Below are positions 1 through 11,686 of a stretch of 64,000 nucleotides of DNA, one piece after another. The DNA lies in the NCBI RefSeq assembly GCF_023053635.1, contig NC_086182.1, positions 2,555,001 through 2,619,000 of the forward strand, written 5' to 3'. The stretch is from Elgaria multicarinata webbii (lineage: Eukaryota > Chordata > Lepidosauria > Squamata > Anguidae). Below the pieces are notes generated by a model that was not told the DNA's origin, did no database searches, and saw nothing but the letters and a program-made list of their open reading frames with translations. Made by a program: the position numbers and the translations under genes. The stretch's first letter is position 1. The number at the start of each line of letters is the position of its first letter.

Positions 1-983
1 AAGCTCAGCAATCCTATGCTTGCCACACACAGCATAAATTCATTTCAAGTTTTCATCAGGCTCTGCGTCCCATCTCTTATCTCTCTTTCAGAAAGCTTTT
101 AGCCTGCTGTGTATTAAATTTTGCATAATGAGGCAGGAGAACCCTCTGGGGGCAGAACTGATGGGATTTGCGATAGCCCCTAGGATAAAAGGGGGAGATG
201 CAATATGCATACAGTACATGCTTGAAAGTGAGTGTCATGGAAGAGGAATCTCCAGTAACACAAGCGCTCAGCAAGGTATAAACTAAAAGGGTGCACTTTT
301 TATTGAGTTATGCTCACTGGAAGCCTGGAGGTGTATGTAATAATTCAATTGCCCTGCACTTTGTGTGCAATCGGATATGAAGGAAGGCCCTGCAAGGAGT
401 GGCATCGAGCAGGCTGCTCTTATTCTATCTGATTAAAATATGCCCCATCTGATGGTTCCGTTTCCCTGGCACCGTGCCAGTGGGCTTCAGGGTCTCCTTA
501 TTTGCATGAAATGGAGGAGGGTTGCAGCTGCTCCCCTAATCCCTGTCTATATCTTGGCTCTGGTTTCTCCTTTATTAAAGGAAGTCTTGCATCACTAAAG
601 ATCTTGGTCGGCTGAAGTCATCTTCAACAACTTCTTTTTCTAACGCTAAAAACACGGAGTGAAGTTAGACAAGAATAAAACAGACAAGATATTGCACTGT
701 GAAGCAATTCATTGTAGCATTTTACACATGTCATGTACGCTCTCTTCATCTGCAGTTATAAAATTAATGCCCGAGAGGAAATACATGAATAACAAGCAGG
801 GTATCCAATTTGCACAACTGTTGTTGTGATGGATGTACTGGTAATGAGCATGGAGCTGCAGACCTTTGTAGAAAAAAAGATGTTGTAGGCTTGAAACATC
901 AGCACTACCAAGACCTTTGCCATCCCATAACAAAGAAGGATATTTTGTTGCACACAATTAAACAGAAATGTTTCTTGTACATT
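1..983. other. Gene-free AT-rich sequence
   Basis: No convincing coding sequence. The segment 430-600 (gattaaaatatgccc, tatttgcatgaaat, tttattaaagg) is non-repetitive and looks like it could be a conserved non-coding element, but I have no alignment. Confidence 0.4.
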
Positions 984-1112
984 AGAACATCAGAAGAGCC
1001 CTGCTGGATCAGACCAAGGGTCCATCTAGTCCAGCACTCTGTTCACACAGTGGCCAACCAGCCATTGGCCAGGGATGAACAAGCAGGACGTGGTGCAACA
1101 GCGGTCCTACCC
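984..1112 (-). mobile_element. CR1-like LINE 3' fragment
   Basis: It contains agaagagccctgctggatca and gtccatctagtccagca, the complement of the 3' UTR end of a sauropsid CR1-like LINE. The same unit recurs at 2308, 3276, 9561, 30390 and 62498. Confidence 0.7.
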
Positions 1113-2307
1113 ATGTAGGTACACAGTAGCAATGCAGCACCTCAAATCGTGGTTCTTGGGGGGTACCAAGGCATTTGCCATTCCCCTCAAATTATTGTCA
1201 GTTCCTGCAAATTTGCACTTCATTTATCAGTTTTCTTGCTTGAAAACCAGGTTTGATAAATTTGGAAAATGAAAGTATTTTCCACAGTGAAAATTATATT
1301 TCCAGTACCTAAATGTAAAATAAAATGCACTTCCTAGAAGGTGGTAGGTGAGGTTTATGGAACAGTTCTGTAAAATAGTGCTGCTATACTTTTAAGAGAC
1401 CACTTTTTGGTTAAGTTTGTTGTGAGTTGTGCGCGCAGGTGGCTGAGCACCTTAGCAAATAGACTGGGATGCCTGCTTTTGACTGATTGTACAGGGCAGC
1501 TCCTATGTGTGTGAGTGAATCTGTTTTCATCAGATAATGGCAGGGCATCAACAAAGCAACTCTTAATAGAAATCATTTCCTTGATCTGCAACAGAGACAT
1601 ACAGATGTAGATGAACTAGAAGCAAAAGCTCATTAGCTGGATTTGCAAAGTTTCTTTGCTGCTGTTGTTTACCCTGTGTTTAGTGGAATGGTTTTCTCTA
1701 ACCATTTTGGTCTACTTTGTATATTAACCTTGTCTCTAATTGATAGATTGCCTTGACAAGCAATCTCTGAAAATGGATGGAATGAATTAAAATTAAATGA
1801 CTAATTACTTTCAATAAAGCTGACGTAGAAACACTTTGATGGGCAGGAACGATATTCCCTTCTGCTCTCGGGCAGCTCCTGATCATTTCTATAGATTGTG
1901 TACAGGAGTGTTGTACACTGTGTTGCAGGAGAACAGTGAATTGTGCCTCAGACCACAATCCATAACATCCGGAGGCAGCTGCCTCATCTCTTCTCCTTTG
2001 GGTAGAAGCAGCATACTAGGATCTTGTTACCAAGCAATGAGAGTGTGGTAGTGAGTCAGTCACATTTATATGGAGAAGGGACGTCTCCATGTTGCTTCTC
2101 AAGTCTGGTATGGCATTTCCTGAACTGGGAAGTGGTTGAATGAGGGGTTGGAGCTCCTGCTTTCTGAGGGAGGTTCTCAGAAGCTGAAGACCTAGAAGTC
2201 TTCCTGTCAGCAGAGAGAGGAGTTGGTCTATGTGGATCATTGTTCTGATCTAGAATGGTCATTCTTTGGTGCACTGTGATTTATTTAATATGGCTTAATA
2301 GCACAGC
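1113..2307. other. Gene-free unique sequence
   Basis: Only short random open frames are seen. There is no clear repeat, tRNA or splice-bounded exon. Confidence 0.4.
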
Positions 2308-2700
2308 AAGAACATAAGAAGAATTCTGCTGAATCAGACCAAATGTACATCTGGTCCAGCATTCTGTGGCCCTCAGTGGACCCACCACAAGTTCCCAGGA
2401 AACCCACAAGCACGGCACAGGGCCAATAGCCCACGTCCGGCTGTATTCCTTGGCATGTAACCTCTGAACATGGCAGTTCCATATAGGTAGCCGCCCCTCC
2501 CCACCCCATGAATGGGTCTCATCCCCCTTTCAAGCCCCTTAGGTGAGTGGCCATCACCACATCTTGTGGCTATGGATGAATGATGTGTTCCATGAAGAAG
2601 GAGTCGCTTTTGTCTGTCCTGAATCTGTTGCCAATTAATTTTATTGAGTTAGTTCTAGTCCTTAGTCCAGAGGGAGAAAACTTCTCACCATGCATCATTT
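2308..2700 (-). mobile_element. CR1-like LINE 3' fragment
   Basis: It starts aagaacataagaagaattct and continues through catctggtccagcattctg to the complement of the region encoding the RT C-terminus (ccatcaccacatcttgtgg, ccatgaagaaggagtcgctt). It is a longer copy of the same family as 984-1112. Confidence 0.7.
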
Positions 2701-2793
2701 ATAAAATTTCAATCAAAGGTATCGATCAGCAGCAGTTTGCTTTGTGTTTAGTGTATTTCTGTGCACCAATTGCATAGAAAAATGGGCAGGGAG

Positions 2794-3113
2794 TAGGGTG
2801 ACCATATGGAAAGGAGGACAGGGCTCCTGTATCATTAACAGTTGCATAGAAAAGGGAATTTCAGCAGGTGTCATTTGTATATATGGGGAACCAAATGAAA
2901 TTCCCTCTTCATCATAGCAGTTAGAGCTGCAGGAGCTATACTAGAGCGACCAGATTTAAAAGAGGGCAGGGCACCTGCAGCTTTAACTGTTGAGATGAAG
3001 AGGAAATTTCACCAGGTTCCCCATATATACAAATGACACCTGCTGAAATTCCCTTTTCAATACAACTGTTAAAGATACAGGAGCCCTGTTCTCCTTTTCA
3101 TAGGGTCACCCTA
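2794..3113 (-). mobile_element. Palindromic hAT-like MITE, copy 1
   Basis: The ends are TAGGGTGACC and GGTCACCCTA, 320 bp apart. Inside are four related units of about 70 bp arranged forward-reverse-forward-reverse (A, B, B, A), where A has GGAGGACAGGGCTCCTG and B has GAGGGCAGGGCACCTGC. Here the complete B unit is the right-hand one, so this copy lies opposite to those at 16191 and 36861. No clean 8-bp target duplication is seen. Confidence 0.75.
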
Positions 3114-3275
3114 GGGTGGGAGTGAGGGGCCAGACCCTCCCCTTCTTGTGCCTGTATTCTGTGTGGGTGGGTGGGGGAAGTGGGGTTCTGCTTATCTCGC
3201 CTGTTCACCCTTTTGCCAAAACTGGACACACCCATGCTGTTTCGATGCATTTGTGTCAGTTCCAGGTTCAAACAA

Positions 3276-3500
3276 AAGAACACCAGAAGAGCCCTGATGC
3301 TGGATCAGACCTAGGGTCCACCTAGTGGACACAGTGGCCAACTAGCTGTCAACCAGGGACCCACAAGCAGGACACAGTGTAACGGCACCCTCTCCCTCAT
3401 GTTCCCCAGAAATTAGTGTACATAGGCTTACGGCCTCTGATACCGGAGGTAGCACATAGCTATCAGAGCTAGTAGCCATTGGAACAGTCATTGTGATGTC
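3276..3500 (-). mobile_element. CR1-like LINE 3' fragment
   Basis: It has aagaacaccagaagagccct, cagtggccaactagctgtc and gcctctgataccggaggtag, the same family as 984-1112 with different drift. Confidence 0.65.
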
Positions 3501-6500
3501 TACTTTGTCCCCCAAATAGATCTATATACCCTGAAATATACCTGTAAAAATATAAGCTGCCATATTGTATCCATCCATCACTCTGTGTCTGCTGGAGTAA
3601 GGAGGCTCCACGCAGCACTGATTCCTCCTCTGTCTGGCCTGGCAATATATGGATAGTGATCTATTCTGAAGTGTGTGTGTAAAAATGTACCAAGATTCCC
3701 TGATGCAGCCTGAGCTATAGCTGAAAGGCATCATGGGAATCAAAAGCAGCAGCACCATTCCCATCCTTGAGCCAAGAGCAACTGGATAAATAAGAGTGTG
3801 GTACCCAGGGACAGTGGGGGTGGGGCTGAACTGGGCTGTGTCTGGCAGTGCAAGGAGAGGGCTAGGAGTATTCTGTAAACTGAAGCAGAAAATATGTGTA
3901 TCTCTTGTTTGCCTCAAGCATCAAAAGTTTGGGCAACACGAGGTTAGTCTATGGGTGTTAGTGTTCCTTTGGCGTGAGGATTAATGTGGATATGATTCTG
4001 GTACGGAAGCGAGTGTGCATTTTGAATGGGGATGAATAAAGGTTCACAATCCTTTCCAGCCCCTGTGGCTCTGTCGTATCTCTGGAGATTGGCTCTTGAA
4101 TCCATGGGCAGGCAGCCTCTCTCGGCCTCTATCAGCTGTCTCCCGCAGATCCAAGGGACTCTTTCAAATGCCAGGATCAATGTGGTGAAAGAAAAGGCCG
4201 TTCAAGCGCAAGGCGATGTATCAGAAGGTAATTGTGCCTCTGGAGGCGTGAAACCCACAGGCCTTGCTTTGTGCTTTAAGGCCTCCTGGTGCTGCGACAG
4301 CCTCTCCTGTTGAATTGTTACTCCTACGTTACTCTTTTGTTAAACGTGTTGGCACAACAATGTGGCTGACTCCGGAAGATGAGGAGGCAAGGCTATGGGG
4401 GCTGATTTGTGTGTGTGTGTCCATCCACGGGAGGAAGGCGCTGCTCAAGAGGTTGTAGCTGCATTCTTACAGAGTTTTAGAACTAGAATGAACCTGCTTC
4501 CCAAAATTCTCCTCTGCAGATTTTGATGTTGAATCTTCTTCAGACATTTTCTGAATATCTGAAACTTTGCTGAATATTCACATAATATTTTATATCTTTG
4601 TTTTATATCTGCTGATATTTGGTTTTAGTATTTGACAGTACCAATGAGTTTAAAGGATTTGAATTTTGAATTACAATTTTGTATTGAAAATGTGAATTCT
4701 GACAAATAGCACAAAATTTGCTGTTTGTTTCAGCTCTGAATAGTAAGAAATTGCATGGACGGAAGGTGCTTGTGCGTGTGTGCGTGCGTGCGCGTGATGC
4801 CTGTAGCTTCCACGGCAGTGTGCAGCTAGACTGCAAGCTTCATGTGTCTGCCTATTGGGCAGGTCAGTCCTTGGTACCGAACAGACTTGGACGGACCCTT
4901 CAGCTTCAAGCCAAAGGGGCCATTTGGGCAGATTCAGGAAGCAGCGGGTTGCTGGGCAGCCGTCAGGACTCAGGGCAGGGAGCACCCGCTGGGTCTAGCG
5001 GCAAGGGCCCTAGAGGGAGGTCGGTGCCATGGGAGATGGGCCTTGCCCCTGGCAGCGGTGGCAGAGAAGGGGGGCTGTGAATTGGAGTGGAGAGTTAGGA
5101 GTTATCCAAAGTACCTCACTAGCAGGGGCCTCCCTGGACACTTCTGTCACGTTCAGATATATTTATCATTTGTTATAAATGTACAAACACGTACACAAAA
5201 ATGCAAAACTACCTTCATAACAAGTATATAAACGCAAAATAGGAAAACTGAGGCAGGCTTTCATATTTGTATCTGAGGCGGAGATTGACAGTTCCCCTTT
5301 TCTCCCCTCCCCCGAAAATACTGGAAGGTGAGAAGAAAGAGGCATTGTGTCCTAGATGTATGCTTTGGGGTGGGGCTTCCCTGTTGTCCCTGGCCAATCC
5401 AGTTTTGCAAGCTTTGGAAGTACTAGAACACCTGTTTAAGCAGAGGTGACAAGGAAACTAAAAGATGTGTACGAGAAGAGAAATGATCCCTGTGTGTTAC
5501 CACCTTCAGCATGAAAAAGTATCACCTATATTGAGCTTTGGCTTGAAAGAGTTTCGCTTAAGGCATCAGTCTGCACCTCTTCTAAGTCAGCTCTGTCTCA
5601 AAGGTGCAAAAGTAGCTTCCAGGAGCTACGTTATTAAGACTAAACAAAAAGAGTTTCTATGCAGATGCTGTACTTGGCTTCTGGTTTAATCAGCTGCAGG
5701 TTGGCACTAATCCATAGCAGGTTCTAAATATAAGTTCCTGAATACATTGGAGTTCTGTTGATGGCTGACAGTGTGAAGATTCACGAACACCACCGTCACA
5801 TGCACAGAAAAAAGAGACCATGTGCATGAAAATGCTTTTGCTACTCGCTGTTCATGCCGCTGTTTCCATCTCCTTTCTGTTTTGCACATGAAGGAAGAAC
5901 AGATTGGTTGAGGCATCTTGGTAAATTTTTAATAACTGTCTGGCAAGCAACATGAGGAAAACACAGTTCCAGCCTTCTGCGTATAGAAATCACTCCTTAT
6001 CCGTGGGTATTTATCAGTATGCCGGTGTCGTCTCCTGCCTCTTTTGGGGTCTGCTGCCTGCTAGCATCCCAGTTCCCACTTACACACCCACCCACCCCAC
6101 CCCATAAAACCTTGATGATCTCTTTTCATACTTCCCATCTGTGGTCCCATGAACAGGACTGATCTGCTGCTGTTTCAGTAAAGCCCAGGGAAGCTGACAG
6201 GAATAAGTGCCTGTAAGAGGCCACCATCTCCCGTGTGCTTTCGAATGTATTTGCTTACTTAAGTCTGGTGAGGTTTTGTCATGCAGTCACCTTGCCTCAT
6301 TCACAGAATTTTATGGGGGTTCCAGGTAGTGTTCATCTTGTAACCCTCCTGGCTTTCCTCACCATGTCTTCCATCTCTTTTCTTTCCACAAAAAGTTCAT
6401 TAAGGAAGAAAAGACGGAATGACTTTGAACTGGTAGTACTCGGAGCCCTCCGTCTGGAAGCACCCCCAGTGAGCCTGCCTGGCTTTCTTTGGTAGGCAGG

Positions 6501-6715
6501 GGTGATGGAGAAATTCCAGCAAGACCAACCACAATTCAGCCTCGCAGGTAGGAACTAGCTGAGTGACACAGAGAAAGGTGATGCAGGCCATGATCCTGAG
6601 GCAGAGATTGCCTTATCATGCAACAAGGTGGGGCATGTGGTAGATTGTGGCCATCAGTAATGGCAGAGTGGCAGCCAAGTCCACTTTTAGGGGCCTCAAT
6701 CTATCAGGGAACATT
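3501..6715. other. Gene-free region
   Basis: No recognised gene. A short GT/CGTG run lies at about 4768-4797, and 4540-4690 carries an AT-rich repeat also seen near 38300 (accaatgagt, tatttgacag). One splice-bounded open segment at 4149-4227 is listed as a finding. Confidence 0.4.
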
Positions 6716-6830
6716 TATTTATTTGTTTGTTATAAACATTTGTACCCCACCTTCCCATCCAAAATGCTGAAGGCAGCTAACATGATACAACAATAAAATG
6801 CAAAGTAATAACAAGATAAGCAAAGGGAGA
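6716..6830 (-). mobile_element. LINE/SINE 3' tail fragment
   Basis: It has tttatttatttgtttgtta, gtaccccaccttcccatcc and gctgaaggcagctaacatg, the complement of an L2-like 3' end with an ATAA-type tail. Confidence 0.5.
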
Positions 6831-7524
6831 TAAAGGGTTTCAAAAACCAAAAAGCCAGGGATTTAATGTAACAGGTTGGCAGGGCAGGTCTGCTGGAAGG
6901 GAAATCTTTCCACAAAGCCAGAAGGTCACCAAAGAGGTGGCAAGGTAGACCTCCCAGCCAAGTGCAATCCAGAGGTTGGCGAGACGTAAAGGAGAACCTC
7001 TCCAGAAGAACTGAATGCACAGGCGAGCTCAGATGGGAAGAGGATGTCCTTTAGCCATCCTGTGGCATGGCCGGGTTTGCTGATGTGTCTGTCTGATGAC
7101 TGCTTGGATGCAGAATGCTGGAATAGATTGACCTTTGATTGATCTAGCAAGGTAGTTCTTATGGTCTGAAGTGAGTACAGAAAGGAAGGCACATTTTCCC
7201 TCTTCCTGGTTGAATTGTACTATTAGTTGTCTGGTGATAATATTTTAATGCTCTGCAGTCTCATTTGTTTATATAAAGGGTTAGTCAAGTGTCAGGCTGA
7301 ATGAATTAAGTTACAAATGAGGTAAAGAATCCCTGAGCAATTAGGGTCTCTTGAATTGCCAGTTTCATCTGGGATGAACAACAATGCAAACAGCAACATC
7401 ATTATTTCAGGTACTGAATATAATATAAGCACATAGTATTTGATTCAGAGCTGAAATTCTAATTTAACACCACTGAATCCATCTCAGGAATTTCTGATTA
7501 AAATATAAGAAGAGCTCCATTGGT

Positions 7525-8455
7525 TCAATTGGCTGGATGAGGGCCCATAAACTGAAATGGAATCCTGGCAAGACGGAAGCCCTGTAGGTGAGTGGTTCCC
7601 GAGCCGGGGAGTGAGGCTCATTGCCTGTTCTGGAGGGGCTGCACCCCCTCTGAAAGATCAGGTTCGTAGTTTGGGGGTACTTCTAAATCCACCTCTGTCG
7701 CTGGAGGCCCAAGTGGCCACGGCAGCTCGGAGTGCCTTTTACCAGCTTGGCTGGCTCGCCAGCTAGGGCCTCTCCTGGACAGGGATAGCTTGGCCAAGGT
7801 GGGACAGGCATTGGTGACCTCAAGATTGGATTACTGCAATGCTCTCTATGTGGGGCTGCTCTTAAAGCTGCTCTGGAAGCTAGAGGTAGTACAGAATGCC
7901 ACAGCTCTGCTGTTGTCTGTAGCTGCTCCTTTGCAGCATGTAAACTGCCCAGAGAGCTTCGGCTATTGGGCGGTATAAAAATGCAATAAATAAATAAATC
8001 CTCTGCTGAGGGAACTGCACTGGCTGCCTATTTGCTACTGGGCCTGATTTAAGGTTATTGTACTAGTGTACAATACCCTAAACAACTTGGGACCAGGATA
8101 CCTGAGAGATCACCTTCTCCCCCACTAACCTGCCCGGTCACTGAGGTCATCCGAGGGCATGCTCCTGGTGGTTACACGTGGACCTATCTTCAAATTGGAG
8201 TCCACCAGGAGAAAAGCCTTCAGTGTGGTGGCCCCCATCCTATGAAATTCCTTGCCTCTGGAGGTCAGGCAAGCACCAGCTGAAAACGTTGTTCCAGGAA
8301 GGCTTCCCTTAATGACCAGCCGCGGTTTATTTTGCACTTTATTTCTTTTAAAAATATATCTTAATGTGTTTTTATTCTGTTTTATTCGATTTTATCTGTT
8401 CACAGCTTTGAAATTTTGAATGGGAAGCAGTATATAAATATTGTGAATAAATAAA
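7525..8455 (+). mobile_element. L2-like LINE, 3' part of the reverse transcriptase and UTR
   Basis: Translated pieces include GVLLNPPLSLEAQVATAARS, ALVTSRLDYCNALYVGL and LEVVQNATALLL, then RAFSVV-like sequence. These are the C-terminal RT blocks of L2-type LINEs. It ends gtatataaatattgtgaataaataaa. Frameshifts and stops show it is dead. A 70-bp L2-like tail (7928-7998) interrupts it before the LHWLP block. Confidence 0.75.
7928..7998 (+). mobile_element. L2-like 3' tail inserted in another L2 copy
   Basis: It reads ctgcccagagagcttcggc, tattgggcggtataaaaatg, then AATA repeats. It interrupts the reading frame of the surrounding LINE, which resumes with cctctgctgagggaactgca. Confidence 0.55.
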
Positions 8456-9560
8456 AGCCAATGCTCTGTAAAGTCCAGCATTCTGCTTTGACATTGGAGC
8501 TTGCAAGTAGGGGAGGAAGTCAACAGCCCTCCCCTATTACTGCTTTCTAGCAACATCTGGCACTCCAAGGGCTACTGCCTCTCTTTGAAAAAGTTCTATT
8601 TTGCTATAAGGCTGATTGAGTCAAGACTTTAGCATTGCACCAATCATGTGTCATAGGTAGAATGATGCTGTCTGCATTTCACTCGTTGGGAAGCTGAGGT
8701 GCACAGAGATTCTTCCGGAAAATGCAGGGCTGGAGAACAGACTCCCTGCTCTTATCACTGTGCCATCATGCCATGGCCTTCCCTTGACAAATACAAAATG
8801 CCGGCTGCCTGGGAATCTGCCAGTTTGCCCTGGGGAAGCCATTGCTCTATGAGTGGCAGGCAAAGGAGATGATACAGAGATGGGCTTGCTGGGATCCTTT
8901 GCTTGCGTTTCTGATATTGTCTGCAAGACGCAGTCTAAGGAAGTCATGTCGGATATGCTGTGAAGCATCACTGTTGCTTGGTAGCTGATTGACCTATTGC
9001 CCAGCTGTGCTGTTGATTTGCCATCAGACAGATGGAAAGTGCTGACCTCCTGTATCACACAGCTTATCTTTCAGTGACCTTATTTCCTTGTGCCAAACCC
9101 TTTGCAAGGAACAGTGCCTGTATTGTTCCAAATCTGCTGTTGCACATCTGGAGATTTTAGATGAATTTGGTACTCGCAATATTGCAAACTGGCCAGCCAG
9201 ATTAGAGTCTGACAGTCATTAAGTTTCTTTTGCAATACAAAATCTATTCATTTTCTCTGCACTGATAGCTCTAGTCATGTGACCCACATAATGTCTTTGT
9301 TTTGCTCGTTTGAAGTGCCACTTAAGAACCCTGAAATTATCCACTCCTAACAGAGCAGGGAGGAACAATAACAAGGCACTTCCTCCCTTCAAAAGGTTTT
9401 GAGCCAAAATTGAAATAATCCACATAGCCTTGAATAAAAATGCTGCTTGTTCTCAGCAGTTGGGTGATTTTGGATTTTGGACTTAACGGTTTTATGAGCC
9501 TCCTCCCCTCCCCTCCCCTCCCCACCCTTGAGATGGCAATGCATATATATGACTTCACTT

Positions 9561-9810
9561 CATAAGAACATAAGAAGTGTCATGATAGATCAGACCGAGG
9601 GTCCATCTAGTCCAACCCTGAGCCAGCCCTACTGCATTTGGGGTTTCTCCTGTTTGTGTGGAACCCTAGACCTCCCACCTCCCAGTCCTGCTATGAAGGT
9701 ACTACTGCTAAAGTCTCACAGATGGGGTGGGTGGAGGTATGCGGCAGGGTCTTGCTATTTACTGTTTTACTCTGTACAGCACCATGTACACTGATGGTGC
9801 TACATAAATA

Positions 9811-9849
<39 letters not shown>

Positions 9850-9850
9850 C
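9561..9850. mobile_element. CR1-like fragment, L2-like tail and (AAT)n
   Basis: The - strand CR1-like end (cataagaacataagaagtgt, gtccatctagtccaaccctg) is followed by a + strand tail with gcggcagggtcttgct and gtacactgatggtgctacat. An AAT trinucleotide run ends at about 9848. Confidence 0.6.
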
Positions 9851-10104
9851 AGCTGATGAGGGACTGTAATTTAGGGTTGAGCAGGCTTTGGGCTTAGAAT
9901 CAATTGATTTTTATTTTTTTACTAGAACCCTGAGATTCATCAACTAGAGCCAGATGCAAAATAGTGGCTCAGGAAGGTGAACGTATGCTAAGAATTAAGA
10001 ACAGGGTGCCTTTACGCACATGCTGAGCTCATGGGGATAAATATCTACTCCCAGTTTCCCACCTTTGTTTCAGCAGGGGAAGCCTTTTAGATGTTGCTTT
10101 TGTT

Positions 10105-10622
10105 ATTTTATTTATTTATTTATTTATTTTATTACATTTATATACCGCCCCCCAGCCGAAGCTCTCTGGGCAGTTTACAACAATTAAAAATAGTAGACAT
10201 TAAAAGTATACAAAAAATTTAAAAAACATAAAAACAGTATAAAAACAACAACAGTATCCATTTAAAACAATAATTCTGGGGTCCATTAAAACAAACTTAA
10301 CGTTATTAAATGCTGTTAAAATGCTGTTAAAATGCTGTTAAAATGCCTGGGAGAAGAGAAAGGTCTTAACCTGGCGCCGAAAAGATAACAACGTTGGCGC
10401 CAGGCGAGCCTTATCGGGAAGATCATTCCACAGTCGGGGGGCAACCACTGAGAAGGCCCTCTCCCTTGTTGCCATCCTCCGAGCTTCCCTCGGAGTAGGC
10501 ACTCGGTTAGTCAGTTGAAAGCCAGAAGGCCTTGCCAATCTACTGCAAATTTCCCCGAGACCTACCAGTAGATCCCAAACTGCCTTCTGCCAGGCCCTGG
10601 AACCCATGTGTTGCATTCAAAA
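10105..10622 (-). mobile_element. L2-like LINE 3' end
   Basis: The - strand encodes RAFSVVAPRLWNDLPDKARL and LSFRRQVKTFLFSQAF, the L2-type RT C-terminus. A 3' UTR follows, with the complement of ataccgcccc...gaagctctctgggc and a TTTA-repeat tail on the + strand (10105-10135). Confidence 0.8.
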
Positions 10623-10980
10623 GGCCACAAGTTCTATGCTCAGTATTTCCAGGTACAAGGATTTTGGGTACCAGGTCTTGGGAAGACTTTGTAGACCAGC
10701 TACTTGACAAAATAGATCATGCTGGACTCATGGTCTGACTCCCTATTACATACTTTCATGTATGAATCATTGATAGTTTGAGACAACCACTGTACAAGAG
10801 ATGACAGATTCCCTGTTTGGATTTCATTATGGGCTAAGAGGTGTTGATAGAGCACCAGGTTAAAAACAACATCAACCCTGCTGCTGTGTCTTTAGCAGCA
10901 TCCTGAAATTAAGTAGGCTATCACTGGATCTCTTGACTAGGAAGAGCTTCACCTGCAATTTTGTGTATCAGGCAACTACA

Positions 10981-11153
10981 GGGCTCTCCCACCCTAGAGG
11001 CCTTCAAGAGGCAGCTGGACAACCACCTGTCAGGGATGCTTTAAGGTGGATTCCTGCATTGAGCAGGGGGTTGGATTCAATGGCCTTCTGGGCCATCGAG
11101 TCCAACCTACTATCGAGTCCAACTCTACTATTCTATGATTCTATGATTCTACT
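10981..11153 (+). mobile_element. CR1 LINE 3' end
   Basis: It contains gaggccttcaagaggcagct, tggattcctgcattgagcag, and a terminal attctatg 8-bp repeat, which is the diagnostic CR1 3' end. Part of the end (ctatcgagtccaac) is duplicated. Confidence 0.85.
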
Positions 11154-11218
11154 GTTAAAAGAAAAAACAGCAATGACAAGGCAAAAGAGAAAGAAAAAGA
11201 AAGCAAGGGGGTGGCAAC

Positions 11219-11678
11219 TAGGGCTGTGCATGCCCCCCGAACTGCTTCGGATCCCGATCCGGACCTTCCGGATCGGGCCCAATCCAGTTCAGGTTGATCC
11301 AGACCCCCAAACCACTCCGGTACCGGATCCGGAGCAAGATCCAGAGGTCCGGATCGATATTTGGACACCATTTTGCCCCCCCTCCCCCCTTACCTGCCTC
11401 CGCGGCGAAAGCAGATAAGTGGGAAAGGAGGGACAAAATGGTGTCCAAATAACACCCCCACACACACTTACCTGGCTCCACCACTTGACTGCTGCCCACG
11501 CCTAAGGCCGGAAATAGGCCGCTTACCTGGCTCTGAAGCTTCAGAACGGTCCAAATTGATTTGGACCATTCCGAACCACTTCGGGTCGATCCAGACCTCC
11601 CACCATCCACTCAGGAGGCCCGGGTCGGCAACTCCACTTCGGGTTCGGGGATCCAAAATGGAATGGAGCACACCCCTA
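11219..11678. mobile_element. Non-autonomous hAT element with intact 8-bp target duplication
   Basis: The termini are TAGGGCTGTGCA and the complement TAGGGGTGTGCT, 460 bp apart, flanked on both sides by identical gtggcaac (11211-11218 and 11679-11686). An 8-bp duplication with TAGGG ends is typical of hAT. The interior is GC-rich, with many GGATC/CCGGA motifs. It has no transposase. The open frames here are spurious. Confidence 0.85.
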
Positions 11679-11686
11679 GTGGCAAC

